Positions 1-12,363 are shown, counted from the first letter of the stretch. The stretch: DNA of 64,000 nucleotides from Avena insularis (GCA_023614405.1 CM042684.1:465939650-466003649); one strand, 5' to 3'. Program-made: numbers and translations. The notes: a model not told the origin generated them from the sequence alone.

Positions 1-1174
1 AGTTCCCGATCAAAAATCCACGAAAGAGTCTGTAGCCGCCGTCTTCTCCATCCCTAGATCGGGAGGGATCTGAAGCTCTTCCAAGACCGCCGAGAGGGAA
101 TTCACCCTGGAGGCCTTCTTCATCACCATGCAAGCCTCCGGTGTGATGCGTGAGTAGTTCATCCTTGGACTACGGATCCATGTAGTAGCTAGATGGATGG
201 TTCTCCTCCTTTGTGCTTTCATGTTTAGATCTTGTGAACTCCGTTCATGATCAAGATCATCTATTTGTAATTCTGCATGTTATGTTTGCGGGGATCCGAT
301 GGATATTGAGATGCTATTTCAGATTGATTATTGATTCTATCATGTCTTTGTTATTTTTGATCTTGCATGCTTTCCGTTGTTAGTAGCTATCTTGGCCAAG
401 TAGATGCTAGCAACTCCAAGAGTTAGTATTTATGCTCGATAGTGGGTTCATGCCTCTGGTAATCTGCGGAAGTGACAGAAATCTCTAAGGTACTAGATGT
501 GCTGTTGCTACTAGGGAGAAAACAACAATCCTTTGTTCAAAGAACAATCGTATTGTTTACTTTACATGCAGTTCCTAAAGCAATAATCTATTGCTTGCAA
601 CTTAATACTGGAGGGGGTTCAGATGATAACGTGAAGGTGGATTATTAGTCATAGATGCAGTTGGATGGCGGTCTATGTATTATGTTGTAATGCCCAATCA
701 AGTCTCAAAGGAGTCAAGATGATTAGTATATGCATGTATTGCTTTCTCGGTGTTTGTCAATTGCCCCGCTGTAATTTGTTCACCCAGCATGTTATCTATC
801 TTAAGGAGAGCCACCTCTAGTGAACTATGGATCCTGGTCCTTGTCTTTTACATACAATGTACAATCTTTTACTGCTTTGTGTTTACTTTCTGCAAACTTT
901 TACTTCTTTCCATTCGATACGTTTAATCTTTTGTTTTCTGCAAAACACGGTGAGATTGACAACCTCATCGCAAGTTGGGGACAAAGTTCTGTGGTTGTGT
1001 TGTGCAGGTCTCCACGTTGCTACTAGCACCGGTAGTGCACCCTGCCAAAGCTCAGCTAGTAACACCTTTGGGGTGTTTCCTTGCTCCTACTGGTTCGATT
1101 AAACCTTGGTTTCATAACTGAGGGAAAACTTGCTGCTGTGCTCATCGTACCTTCCTCTTGGGGTTCCCAACGAG
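1..1174 (+). mobile_element. Truncated Athila-like Gypsy LTR (fragment F)
   Basis: This segment is the reverse complement of most of the two LTRs at 6646-8239 and 12364-13960, so it is the same LTR family in plus orientation. The match enters from the left window edge and runs to the motif TTCCCAACGAGC near 1160-1174. The family's terminal bases, which read ...GAGCCATCA, are missing. Directly beyond the break the sequence is reverse transcriptase of another element on the minus strand. The break is therefore a truncation or deletion junction, not a clean insertion end. The small ORFs inside are LTR noise. Confidence 0.85.
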
Positions 1175-1815
1175 CTCTACGTCGAACGCCGAGCACATCA
1201 CACCACATCATCCACATACACTTGCACATTCCGACCTATTTGGTCATGCAAACACTTTTGCATACATCACTGGTACGTTGCTCCTGCATTACGTAATCCA
1301 AACGGTATAGTTCGATAGCAATAAGCCCCGTACGGGGTAATAAATGCAATCTTTTTTTGATCATCCAGATTCAGGGGTATCTGATGGAAACCAGAATACG
1401 CATCAATGAATGACAGTTTCTCACATCCGGCTGTTGAGTCTATGTCCCGATCTATTCTAGGGAGTGGAAATGGATCTTTTGGACATGCCTTATTCAGGTT
1501 CGTGTAGTCAATACACATGCACCATACCACTGCCACGTTCGGATCGTCTTTCTTTTTCTCCACCAACACCGGATTAGAAAGCCAATCCGGATAGAGTACC
1601 TCCATGATAAACCCGGCTGCTAGTAATCTTGCTATCTCATCTCCAATAACTTTCCTTCTGTCCTCTACGAAACGCCTGAGAGGCTTCTTTACCGACTTAG
1701 CCCCGGGTCTTACATTCAGTGAGTGCTCAGCCAACTCCCTCGGTACACCTTGCAGATCTTGCGTAGACCAAGCAAAGATATCCCGATTCTCACGGAGGAA
1801 GTTGACAAGCTCGCT
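1175..1815 (-). pseudogene. Gypsy (Tat lineage) reverse transcriptase fragment, element A
   Basis: This is the N-terminal and palm part of a Ty3/Gypsy reverse transcriptase, which would copy element RNA into DNA. Visible landmarks in minus-strand order are the PLRRF entry motif, the block around CIDYTNLNKACPKDPFPLPRID, FIDAYSGFHQI, ITPYGAYCY and PFGLRNAGATYQ. The catalytic YVDD is encoded at about 1207-1218. A TGA immediately after GATYQ (near 1267) interrupts the frame. The domain ends abruptly at about 1175, where fragment F begins, so the thumb, RNase H, integrase and 3' LTR are absent. The sequence resembles the Tat/RIRE2 group rather than chromoviruses. The product is certainly non-functional. 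Confidence 0.9.
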
Positions 1816-1818
1816 TTC

Positions 1819-2420
1819 CTATTTGCTGCTTACCCCGGCACCAATGGTGACGGTGCGCTCTGGGAACAGATCATCAATTGGCACTTTCTTCGTATCCTTA
1901 GTCGCCTGGAATGATACGCTCCCATGCGGGTTGGTCAGGGTTGGCATATGTTGTTGCGTGGATTGAGCCAATGCCGCCACCTCTAGTATCTTCCTTTTTT
2001 CTTGAGCTACCACAAGTGACTCGGCTAAATTGGATCCGGCTGATGCGCACTCAATCGAACACCGGAAGTCCCCTGATATAGTTATCACGCCCCTTGGTCC
2101 GCGCAATTTCATCTTAAGGTAGCTGACGTGGGTAGTTGCCATGAATTTGCTTAGTGCTGTCCTGCCGAGTAATGCATGATAATCACTTTCCAGATTCACT
2201 ACTTCGAATTCCAAGTTCTCAGTGCGGCAGCTGTCTCTTGTACCGAATAACACGTCAACCCGAACCTTACCAATTGGTTCACAAGAAATACCTGGCACAA
2301 TGCCGTGAAAGGTGGTCCTTGTCGCTTACAACATGTTCTCTGTTATCCCCAACTTGTGCATGGTATCCTTGTACATAATGTTGATACTGCTGCCATTGTC
2401 AATTAGTACCTTGGAAAACC
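1819..2420 (-). pseudogene. Retropepsin-like protease region, element A
   Basis: This is the aspartic protease domain of the same Gypsy polyprotein. The active-site block is encoded at about 2356-2410 and reads LIDNGSSINIMY, where the usual Tat motif is D-G-G-S-S. The downstream flap and the ALLGRTAL motif follow. The open frame (159 codons, 1819-2298) covers the C-terminal half, and the N-terminal half is in a broken frame. It lies between gag (right) and RT (left), the normal gag-PR-RT order on the minus strand. The domain assignment is firm. The Asn within the active site is either a natural variant or a mutation. Confidence 0.8.
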
Positions 2421-2532
2421 TTACATTGAGATTTGGCCTGATGAACGTCGGATCCAGGACCAGAGCATAGGTTCCTGGGCTTGGCATGATCTTTGGGTGA
2501 TCCTTGACACTCCATGTAATCTCTTGATCTGC

Positions 2533-4720
2533 CTAGGGCAGATATCTTGGCACAGCCAGCATTACTGCATTCACCTCCATATGCCGACGCTGTAAGCTTT
2601 TCCGGTCATTCTCTTCTATGGTGAACACACAATAGCTTTGATGATGTTCCTTGTACTCATTCCGTCCTTCATTCTCGTTGTTACCTTGGCCTTGTTGTTG
2701 GTTATTGCCCACTTGATGCACCGCGTCCCTTCTTTCCAGATTTTTGTACCTCGGCGGAGGTGGTGGCAGCATCAGTTGCTGTCCATTTCCCCCTGTTAGT
2801 AATGGTGGCCGGGGTGTTTCATTTCTAGGTGCTTCGTTCCGAGGTGCCTGAGCATTCCCCAAACCCTCCTGTTCCAATTTCCTCATCCATTCACACTGCC
2901 GAGTCGTATGATTCGCTGCACTGTTCGGACTTGGCGTATGAAATTTGCAAGGTTGATCTAGCATAGATTCAAATGTATAGCTCGGTCTATCCTTTCATTC
3001 TTGCCATTGCTTCTTCTGCTCTAGGGTCCAAGGTTTTTTCCCCTCATTTTTCTGCTGCCAGTTTTTTCCTCCAGTTTTTTGGCGTTGGCTTGCTCGGGCA
3101 TTGGAATGATCCCGGTCTACTGTTGCGACCTGTTGTGAGTTATACCGATAATCCAGGCGCTCCTCCCTTCTCTTTCCTCGTAAATCGTTCCTCCTTGACG
3201 ATCCAGGTCCATCTCGGCCGTAATACTCTTTGTTCGCTTCGCTAGACATTATTCGGGGTTGAGTTGGATCTCCCAAGGCATATGAATGCGCAATCCGGAT
3301 CGTCTCAGCCAAGGTAGTTGGCATATCTTGCTGTAACCTTTGCCACAACATACTTCCATATCTGCACCCCTGAGCGAACCATGTGATAGCTTGTGATTCA
3401 ATCACCCCTTCGCACGAGTTTCTCACATTACACCACCGAGTCAAGAAATCTCTATCTGGCTCATTCGGTCTCTGCCGGCATAACGCGAGGGTTTGTGGTA
3501 TGTTGGGTCTCTTGTAAGTGCTTGAGAAATTGCTAACGAACAGCTCCTGGAAATCCAGCCAATAGTTAATGCTTCCTGGTGATAAATTGTTCAACCAAAC
3601 TCGTGATGGTCCTTCCAATATCTGTGGTACATATCTCACCGCCCATCTTAAATTTCCTATCGCGATCTTGACTGCTGTGGCATAGTAAATCATCCAATCC
3701 TCTAGCCTGGTACTTCCATCATACGTTCGGGTTCCTCTGGCCAGCTGAAAGTTCGGCACTGGTGGCTCGTTCATGATCCGGGGCCCAAAGCATGCTGGAC
3801 CCGGTGGACCTTGTATCTCAATTTGCTCCGACCTATAAATCCAATCCAACTTCAACCTTGCATCATCTGGCTGCAAGTTCCTGCTCCCCAGCCTTGACCC
3901 AATTATGTGGTGATACGGTCTGGGGTATCCATCATTGACCATAGCCGAATAACCATCATTGTATCTTTCCTGATCCGGACGAGCATTTTGTTGTGCTGCT
4001 TGTCCCGCGCTCCCTTCTTGTCGAGGTGCACGATGTTGCTGCGTCCGAGGTAAGTTTTGCCCCATTCCTACGGGATCACGCTGTCCGGTGTTGCCGTTGG
4101 CAGCGTTTCTTTGACCGGCATTGCCTTGGTCACGGTTACCTCGGGCGGCCACACCTCGGCTGGTACTGTGCCGGTCTTCATCCACTTGCACTGCTTTGCC
4201 CTTTCTAGCTCTCACCGGGTCATAATGAACCATCTGTTTGTCTCTTCTTCTGGAGTCTACTAATTCTTCTCTCCTGGGATTATGACCCGGAGATGACGCA
4301 GCTCCTCTAGATCTCACCGGGTTTTTTCTGGCCGAATGTACAACCTGTGAGGCTCCTGGTGGCGCCGAGTTTGCCTTCTTTACTTCCTCATTTTGCTGGC
4401 ATGCAACTCTCAACAAGTGATTTACCCTTTCTTGCTGCCTTTGTCGAGCCTCACCGGTTAAGCCTTCTAACTCGGATGCGGCCGCATTTGCTGCTCCGAG
4501 GTTCTTTGCCGGGGTACTGTATCGATCCAACCCTCCTGTTACTATCGTAGCTGTTTGACCCAGCCTAGGCTCGTACTCCTTGTCAATCTCAGTGATCAGG
4601 TTTCTTCCTCGGATTTTTACTCCATCTATGCGGTTTGCCTTAGCATATTCTCTCAAGGAGATGTTCAAAGACTGATGCAGCTCTGCTACCTTCTTTGCCC
4701 CGCTAACATTTTGCGCCTAG
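2533..4720 (-). pseudogene. gag polyprotein, element A (Tat-lineage Gypsy)
   Basis: A 557-codon open frame (2995-4668) and a 143-codon continuation (2533-2964) together encode a Gag capsid/nucleocapsid. The N-terminal part is charged and Gln/Asn-rich. The retrotransposon gag domain lies near residues 330-450 and includes the WLNNLSPGSINYW and FSSTYKRP blocks. A C-x2-H...H-x4-C zinc-finger-like motif starts the second ORF, around CKFH...HTTRQC. The two frames are separated by one TGA at the position of a likely Arg codon, so they were originally one ORF. The coding sequence also seems to continue upstream of the first Met through a damaged stretch (about 4670-4720). The product would package element RNA; this copy is dead. 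Confidence 0.88.
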
Positions 4721-5212
4721 GTTCCTCTAACTCAGCATGTGCCTGAGCCGGATCTACCACAGGTGCTATTGTCGTCCCTAGGCTATATATTGCTTGCTAG
4801 AGCACATTCTCTGGCCTTTCTAGCGGAGGAAATCTAGACCTGGTCTGTTTTGGTGTTACCTCTGGCTCTAGCACCTGATCCTTGCTCGGTTCTGCGTCTG
4901 GGACGGTCATCAGGACCTCAATGCTGCTAGTGGGGCAAGTGATACGCACTCCACGAGATGCACTGAGAGGTGCCTCGCCTCCCTCGACGATGTGCTGCGG
5001 ATGAACGTAGGACTCATCCACGCCGACGTAGATCTTGTGCGCGCCAAGCTTGATGAAGACGCCGTTGCGCGATGGAGGGTTCCTGCTGAAGCTTCATGCA
5101 TTGTCGCTGACGTAGTCCAGTGCTCCAAAGCATTGAACCAAGCCTGAGACGATACGCTCGCCGGAGCTGGAGATGTTTCCCGTCTGAATCTTCACCCCTG
5201 CTAGCACCGCTA
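4721..5212 (-). other. Element A leader / gag N-terminal remnant
   Basis: This sequence lies between the primer-binding site and the recognisable gag. Several short minus-strand frames of 60-75 codons occur here, but none shows a recognisable domain. They probably represent a decayed gag N-terminus or 5' leader. No independent gene is supported. Confidence 0.5.
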
Positions 5213-5230
5213 GCCCCACGGTGGGCGCCA
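5213..5230 (-). promoter_or_regulatory. Primer-binding site of element A
   Basis: Read on the minus strand, this site is TGGCGCCCACCGTGGGGC, a PBS of the TGGCGCC class seen in Tat-type grass Gypsy elements. It lies 2 bases beyond the LTR edge at 5233, the expected spacing. This fixes the element on the minus strand, with its 5' LTR to the right. Confidence 0.85.
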
Positions 5231-5232
5231 AC

Positions 5233-6047
5233 TGTCATGGTGGTGGCACGACAGATGCCATGGATAGGCTAAAGATGGGGCCAATGAGTGCTAGGGGAAT
5301 CCAGGGAGGGAGAGTGTGGTGATTCCACGCACGGAAGTTCTTGTATTCTCTCTATCAATGGTGTTTACAAGTGCTCTTGAGGTTCTTAGCAAGAAGGAGA
5401 CAATGTCTCTTACTCTCCACTAACTAGCCTTGGAGTTCTACCTTAGACAGAGAGTCATTCCTCTATTTGCCGTCCCTCTCTATGGAGGCCCCGGTGCTCT
5501 TTATATAGGGGAGCCCGGGTTACAATTCTAGGGCACAGGTGGCAGCATATTCTATGAATATGCTCTTTTCCTAAAGCAGATGCTTCTTTATTCCTCTTTA
5601 ACGGCCCGTCTGAGCTTTGGACGTAACCCGCAGCGTCATCCTTGTCTTTTGGCGTCACCTTACATGGGCTATGTCATCCGGCTTTGCCCGCGTCACCTTG
5701 GTCGCCCCTGACCCGCTGGTCCTCTTCTTTACTTTACTTTGCTCATGTTCCAGCTAATAAAGCCACCTTTTGACCAGCGGGGGATTCCTTCTCTTGGAAG
5801 CTAAGATAGTCCGGCTAGCATATAGCTAATCCGGCTTACCCATTTACCTGCAAAACAGATAGACATGGCCGGCATAAACCTTATGCCGGCCGGACCATTG
5901 TCAAGGAAATGCCCTACGGGCCGGGTCGCACCATGATTCGGCCTGCCTTGAGGTGACCCGATCAGCATTTCGCTTTGACCGTGCTGTACCCCGGCTAACT
6001 CGGCCCTTATACCCCGGTGTTACCCTACCCGGGGGTATACCCCAACA
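5233..6047 (-). mobile_element. 5' LTR of element A (Tat-type Gypsy)
   Basis: An 815 bp LTR that on the minus strand begins TGTTGGGGTATACCCCCGGG and ends ...CCACCACCATGACA, giving the canonical TG...CA ends. It abuts the PBS at 5213-5230. A TATA-like CCCTATATAA occurs on the minus strand at 5501-5510, with a GC-rich stretch downstream, so it is a plausible LTR promoter. The matching 3' LTR is not in the window because the element is truncated at about 1175. The target-site duplication therefore cannot be checked. Confidence 0.85.
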
Positions 6048-6645
6048 AGGGATGCGAGGCAAGGCCCACTCAGCTCGATCAGATATGCCTGTGCACTGCA
6101 GTTAGGCCTGGGCGTTGGCATGTGGCCCACCCGACCACCTGAAATAGCCCAACTGAATGCTCCCCTCCTCTCCCTTTTTCCTTTTTACTATTAGTCCCAT
6201 CTCGGGACTTTAGGGAAGGATGTGTTCCCTTTTTCCCTATATAAATAGGGGCATGGGGTAGGAATAAACACACTAACACCAATATTTCTCTATGGAATAT
6301 TACTTAGAGAAGTACTCTCTCTCTTTCTCTCTTGCAACCAAAACTCTCTGTTGGGGCTGTGCGCGCAAAGGAAGGACTTCGTTGCGGCAAAAGGAGGTGC
6401 TGCAAGGATTCCAAGCCAAAGATCTATTTCTGCAACCTTGGCAGGGTTCAAGGGCCAGAAATCATCATCGTACATGGTACGTGTGCGAAACATCATAGGT
6501 GCTGTCATTTGTGGCATCGGGGTTGTCATGCTAGGACCTAGGGTGACTTATGAGGAGATTTGCAACCTTGACATTGGCTACGATAACGGATACATCAACA
6601 ACATTCCCCTCGGAAAATCGAACGCTTTCGGTCTACAATGGTATT
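6048..6645 (+). mobile_element. Copia-type LTR, left part (split by element E)
   Basis: This stretch aligns by eye with 16600-17082. Shared blocks include the CTCCCCTCCT stretch, the GTCCCA...GGGA motif, CCTATATAAA, GGCAGGGTTCA, the GTACGTGTGCGA block and AGGACCTAG. The TATA-like CTATATAAATAGGGG at about 6237-6252 points to transcription on the plus strand. The sequence stops at 6645 and resumes at 13961 after the insertion of element E. Its left boundary is hidden by element A's LTR end at 6047. Similarity to the second copy is moderate, so this is an old LTR. Confidence 0.7.
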
Positions 6646-8239
6646 TGATGGCTCGTGTATTAACAAGCTCGTTGGGGAACCCTAAGAGGAAGGTATGATG
6701 AACACAGCAGCAAGTTTCCCTCAGTTATGAAACCAAGGTTTAATCAAACTAGTAGGAGCAAGGAAACACCCCAAAGGTGTTGCTAGCTGAGCCTTGGCAG
6801 GGCGCACTACCGGTGCTAGTAGCAACGTGGAGACCTGCACAACACAACCACAGAACTTTGTCCCCAACTTGCGATGAGGTTGTCAATCTCACCGGTTTTG
6901 CTGAAAACAAAGGATTAAACGTATCGAATGGAAGGAAGTAATAGTTTGCAGAAAGTAAACACAAAGCAGTAAACAATTTGTAGATTGTCTGTAAAAGAAA
7001 AGGACCAGGATCTATAGTTCACTAGAGGTGGCTCTCCTTAAGATAGATAACATGCTGGGTGAACAAATTACAGCGAGGCAATTGACAAACATTGATAAAG
7101 CAATACATGCATATACTAATCATCTTGACTCCTTTAGAACTTGATTGGGCATTACAACATTATACATAGACCGCCATCCAACTGCATCTATGACTAATAA
7201 TCCACCTTCATGTTATCATCCAACCCTCCAAGATTAAGTTGCAAGCAACAGATTATTGCTTTACAAATTGCGTGTAAAGTAAACAATACGATTGTTCTAT
7301 GAACAAAAGATTGTTGTTTTCTCCCTAGCAGCAACAACACATCTAGTACCTTAGAGATTTCTGTCACTTCCCCAGATTACTAGATGCATGAACCCACTAT
7401 CGAGCATAAATACTAACACTTGGAGTTGCTAGCATCTACTTGGCCAAGATAGCTACTAACAACAGAAAGCATGCAAGATCACAAATAACAAAGACAAGAT
7501 ATAATCAATAATCAATCTGAAATAGCATCTCAATATCCATCGGATCCCCGCAAAGACAACATGCAGAATTACAAATAGATGATCTTGATCATGAACGGAG
7601 CTCACAAGATCTAGACATGAAAGCACAAAGGAGGAGAACCAGCCATCTAGCTACTACATGGACCCGTAGTCTAGAGATGAACTACTCATGCATCACACCG
7701 GAGGCTTGCATGATGATGAAGAAGGACTCCAGGGTGAATTCCCCTCTCTGGTAGGGTGCTGAGAAGAGCTTCAAATCCCTCCCGATCTAGGGATGGAGAT
7801 GACGGTGCCTACAGACTCTTTCGTAGATTTTTTATCGGGTACTTAGGGTTTTCGTCCCGAGGGCATCTTATAGGCGGAAGGAGAGGCCGAGGAGGTGCCT
7901 GGGCTGGCCACACCACCCCCTAGCGCGGCCAGGCCTGGCCTGCATGGCCAGGTGGTGTGGTGGCCCCCTGGCTCCTCTCCGTCTCGTATTCTGGCATCTG
8001 ATGAGTTCCGAAAAAATAGGCACTTTGGCTTTTGTCCCGTCCAATTCCGAGAATATTCATTTTCTGACTATCCTAGAACCAAAAACAGCAGAAAACAGGC
8101 AGCTGGCACTGTGGCTCTTGTTAATAGGTTAGTCCAAGAAATCATATGAAAATTACTCCAAAGTGTGGACAAAACACAATAAAGTGGATAAAACCAAGCA
8201 TGGAACATCAAAAATTATAGATACATTTGCAATGTATCA
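6646..8239 (-). repeat. 3' LTR of element E
   Basis: A 1594 bp LTR with TG...CA ends, a direct repeat of 12364-13960. It is followed inward by the polypurine tract read on the minus strand (plus-strand ACATCCCCAAGCTT from 8240). Small ORFs in it recur in both LTRs and in fragment F at 1-1174. They have no domain and are not genes. Confidence 0.9.
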
Positions 8240-11200
8240 ACATCCCCAAGCTTAACTCCTACTCGTCCTCGAGTAGGTAAGTGATAAAAAGAAAGAATAA
8301 TTTTTGAGTTGACATGCACCATCAAAGACTTGATCAAAGTATTTGTAAAACATTCAAAGCTGGGATCATAGTACTTCAATCATAACATGAAAGACAAGGT
8401 TCTAGCAATAAGACAAAGAAACTATGATGCAACATGAAAAGGCACAAACAAAAGATTCATGAATAATAATGCTTTGCAAGACCTTTGTTTGTTTCACATA
8501 AGGAAAACATAACATAATAGTATTCAAATTGTCCCTCATAGAGTAGCAAATATAAATGCATAGGACACCTTCAAAGTTCATAAGAGTTACTAGATACAAA
8601 TAGTTTAAAACAAGCAATATCAAGTTATGCATCAATCAACTAGTCTTGGGACAATGCACATAGAACTAAGAATGGCCACTATGCTCTCAAAGTAAGTGCA
8701 TAAAGATAGAAGGTGGAGACTCAATATAATAGTGGAAGAAAGGCCTTCATAGAAGGAAGTAGAGATTCAAGTTTCATAAAGAGCTTCCAAAAATTATGAT
8801 ACTTATAGCTTTCAGCTCTCATTGCCCCTATCATAAGCATCTTGAAGTGATTAAGGTTAAAGTGAACAAACTATGGTGTACATGCTTGACGAAGTATAAG
8901 TTAGAAATCTCATGTCCCTTGTATACGAGGGCCACTCCTCATGCTACTCAAGTTTATTCACCGGTAAGTTCTTGTCATCGTAAGTACATGTGTATCATAG
9001 AGAACTGCCAACAGGGTACCCCTTGCCCGATGATACGGAAGAATCTCCATATCAAAATGACATGGCAAACAGACAATGAGCATCTCAGCAATCTTCTTAT
9101 TTACCATGGGAATATGGTGCTTTTTTCTCTCTTTCCTCTTTTCATAATCTCATTTTTTCTCTTTTTCTCTTTTTCTCTTTTTTCTCAATATAGGACTCTT
9201 TTTTTATAAGAAAAATGCTTCATAGACAACTCATTATGGTTACGCTGCAGGTTTCCACCATGTCAGCATGGATTAGACCAGTGGCCCAGACATTTCTCTA
9301 ACACATATACATAACTCCATGGACTTACAAGCTCCCCTTTCATTTCACACCGACGACATCCATATACAAAAGAGCATTATATCAACTAGGTACAAGTACC
9401 AAGTGCAATGTTGAAAGCGTTCGCCATGACAACATGGTTCTGCTAATTCCCAACAAATAAGTGCAAGCTTATACAACATAGACGACACAATGGTTCAAGT
9501 TTATTAAGGGCAAGAAAGTAAAGTGTGCCATCAAGTTCGTGAGAGCTTTAATCACTAGTTTTCTCATAACAAGTTTAATTTGGAAGGTAAACAAAAACAT
9601 GAATATACTTGGAATTGCATAAGCTAGTAGGTAGGTATGATGGACTCTTTGGAATAACTTGGTTTAGGGAGTTGGATGCATGGGTGGAACCCATACTTGG
9701 TTGCGGAGGCTAGCAAAAGAGTAGGAGCGACAAACTAAGAGCGCAATAATGGCCATAATCATGCAGAGCGACAAAACATCATTGATCAAAGCATAAAGTG
9801 ATACTACAAATTGAAAACTAAAGGATCATAAAGGCTATGGTGACTTGAGATAGTCATAACATGGTGTGAGCATGCGCCAAGTCAACCCAAATAAAGCATC
9901 AAAGGAGAATACCACTATACTATGCTTTAATATGCTAAAAGAACACATGATTCATCCAAGGCACATTAAGCAATCTCAATTGTTTATAACAAGTCATGCT
10001 ACAGCAAAGAATACTAAGCATAAAGCCAAAAAAATATCAAGCATGGCATGACAAAGCATAGGCCACAGTAAAAAACAAGCTCTTTTTACCGCATAAGCAT
10101 GAACTTTCCTACTCTTTTCCAAACCAAACCAAACCATTTGAAAACCAATGTATGAAAGAGGGGGTCGAACCAATTTATTCAGAAAACTAAGCAAACAAAA
10201 GCAAACGAAAAACCAAAACGAAAATGAATAAGAAGACGCTCCAAGAACAACACAACTGTGCATGAAATAATAAAAATGAAGCGTTTGGCAGAAACCTGGG
10301 ATTTTTATTGATGAAGAAGGGGATGCTTTGGGAATCCCCAAGCTTTGATGCTTGTACTTTTTGGATAATTATTGGGGTGACACACGTGGCATCCCCAAGC
10401 TTGAGCTTTAGTCCATCCTTCATCTCATTACTCACTTCCATACACCTGAAATTTTTCCTTCATACAAAACTTCACACAATCTTTATTAGCAACATTAGTG
10501 CACTCAAGATAAGTAAGTCTTAAGGTTCAGTTCTAACACCAAATAAAATTCCATTAGAACACTAGCTACTGTAGAACTTCCCTCAAAAATCTCAATTCCC
10601 CAAAAAACTCAAAAAGGAATCAACAAGAAGCAAATGGAGAAAATGGCAGAAATCTGTCAAAACAGACCAACAGGTAAAGACGAATTTTTTCGAAGACCTT
10701 ATGTTGCTCAAATAAAAAAGTGTTGAACTAACTAAAGTTAGATAACAACCTGGGTCAGAAGCACAAAACATTACAGCTCATTCCGACATATAGATCTCTC
10801 TCACGAATGTTTATGGTGAAGCACAAAAATATGTTTCGGGACAGCAACTTTCCCAATTATTACTTCACTCTCATTAGAGGTTACTCTTGGCACAAAAAGC
10901 AAATAAAAAGGATAAGGAGAGGTTATTACAGAGGTAATAACTTCGAAGACTCATCTAAAACTTTTGGGTTATCTCCCAATAAGTACTTTTCTTTAATGCC
11001 TTTAAGTTAGGCATAAGAAGCACAAAAATCCACGCCTCAAAAAGACGTTTAGAGATTTTAAACGATTTTTTACGGTGAAGCACAGAAATCTTTTTCGGGA
11101 CGACAACTTTCCCAATAATTACTTCTCTTATTAGAGGTTACTCTTGGCACAAAAAGCAAATAAAAAGGATAAGGAGCGGTTATTACTAAAGTAATAACTT

Positions 11201-11279
11201 CCAAGACTCATCTAAAACTTTTGGGTTATCTCCCAATAAGTACTTTTCTTTAACGCCTTTAAGTTAGGCATAAGAAGCA
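8240..11279 (-). other. Non-coding internal domain of element E
   Basis: About 3 kb between the 3' LTR and the gag/PR remnant. It has no ORF above about 137 codons and no recognisable RT, RNase H or integrase motif in any frame. It includes a pyrimidine-rich run at about 9120-9205 (TTTTCTC repeats) and a tandem duplication (10806-11280). This is the usual appearance of the large non-coding 3' domain of Sabrina-like non-autonomous Gypsy elements. Confidence 0.7.
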
Positions 11280-11280
11280 A
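10806..11280. repeat. Direct tandem duplication, unit about 260 bp
   Basis: The segments 10806-11021 and 11065-11280 are near-copies. Both contain the ordered blocks TGGTGAAGCACA/CGGTGAAGCACA, TTTCGGGAC, GGTTACTCTTGGCACAAAAAGC, AAAAAGGATAAGGAG, TTTTGGGTTATCTCCCAATA and TTTAAGTTAGGCATAAGAAGC. The offset is close to 259 bases. The repeat lies in the non-coding domain of element E. No coding potential is evident. Confidence 0.85.
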
Positions 11281-12150
11281 GAAAGAATCAAGTGTTCTCA
11301 AATGAAGAAGCATTAAGACCAAATTTCTTGCCCCTAACTCTCTTACTTTTATTCTTAACCTTGGGGAAAATATGATTGTTTGGTGGAGAAGAAAGGTGCA
11401 TGGTACCCTTTCCCACATCTATTATTGCTCCAAGGAGTTCTAATAGGGACCTTCCAAGTGTAATTTGTCCTTTTCCTGCACATTCAATAACAAGATAACC
11501 AGTAGAAATCATTTTCCCAAGGATCTTTGTAAACACTCCTTCAGCTATTCCAATAGGTAATATGGTAGTATTATTAGCAAGAGATACTTCTTTTCCTCCT
11601 TAAGTGAGCCCCCAAAGATTCAGAGGTTCATAAATATCTTTGGGCATAAGACAAAATTCATACATGTTATCACAGCGGGCTTGAAAAGTTTCAGTGTTTA
11701 TCTCTAACTTTACTGTAGGGAGCCACTTTGATTGTTCAGAATTTATTTGAACATAATTATGACGCTCCCTAAGCATATTATAGCAATCTTTTAAGATAGT
11801 AGTGCTAGTCTCAAGAGTGTTCAATCTAGCAAATATTCTTCTGAAAGAAATATCAGTTTGGCTAGGCAAGTTCTAAGTGCAGATCAATTTCTTTATAGCA
11901 TTTATAGCATCATCCTCATTACATTGGAGTAAATCTCCTCCCACAACAGCATCTAAAGCTTATCTATAGCAAAGAGCAATTCCAAGGTAAAAACTGCTAA
12001 GGAACAAGCTTTGAGTCATTCTAGGCTCAGTTTTTTCATGTAGATCAGAGATTCTAGACCAAGCTTCCTTAAAACTTTCCTCAATTCCTTGTTTAAAAGT
12101 GAAAATCATTTCCTCGGGTGACATAGTGATTGGATCAAGGCTAGACATAA
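11280..12150 (-). pseudogene. gag/protease remnant of element E (Athila-like)
   Basis: Successive minus-strand fragments run colinearly. The start is MSSLDPITMSPEEMIFTFKQ (12148 downward), with the block ESFKEAWSRISDLHEKTEP. A middle part follows (11600-11869). The last part (11288-11536) has an aspartic-protease C-terminal pattern, ITLGRSLLELLGAIIDVGKG. At least two in-frame stops separate the pieces. The order matches the gag-PR of Athila-type Gypsy elements, which supply the virion shell and its processing enzyme. RT and integrase are absent. The start is chosen for its good context and position 200 bases after the PBS. Confidence 0.7.
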
Positions 12151-12334
12151 TAGCAACTCAAGATAGGAACTAATTTTTTGTGTGTTTTCAAATAAGAAAG
12201 CAAACTAGTAAAACTATTTTTTTGTGTTTTTGATAAGGAAACAAGCAAACAAAACAAAAAGAAACTAAGAAAAACAAAAATAATAAAGTAAAGATATTGG
12301 TTATGAGGGACTCCCCTTGTGAAGATGTCCTTGA

Positions 12335-12353
12335 CTCCACGGCAACGGCGCCA
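12335..12353 (-). promoter_or_regulatory. Primer-binding site of element E (tRNA-Asp type)
   Basis: On the minus strand this reads TGGCGCCGTTGCCGTGGAG. It closely matches the Asp-type PBS (TGGCGCCGTTGCCGGGGA) typical of Athila-like grass elements. It begins 10 bases inside the 5' LTR edge at 12364. This sets the element's orientation to minus. Confidence 0.85.
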
Positions 12354-12363
12354 GAAAAGTGCT

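Noticed and set aside
820..1318. Short ORFs with hydrophobic N-termini (for example 827-1102 plus)
   Set aside because: They fall within the Athila-like LTR fragment, and their counterparts occur at 6749-6976 and 12458-12810 in the other LTR copies.
5232..6047. Independent insertion at 5233-6047
   Set aside because: The TG...CA ends next to a PBS at 5213-5230 show it is the 5' LTR of element A rather than a separate element.
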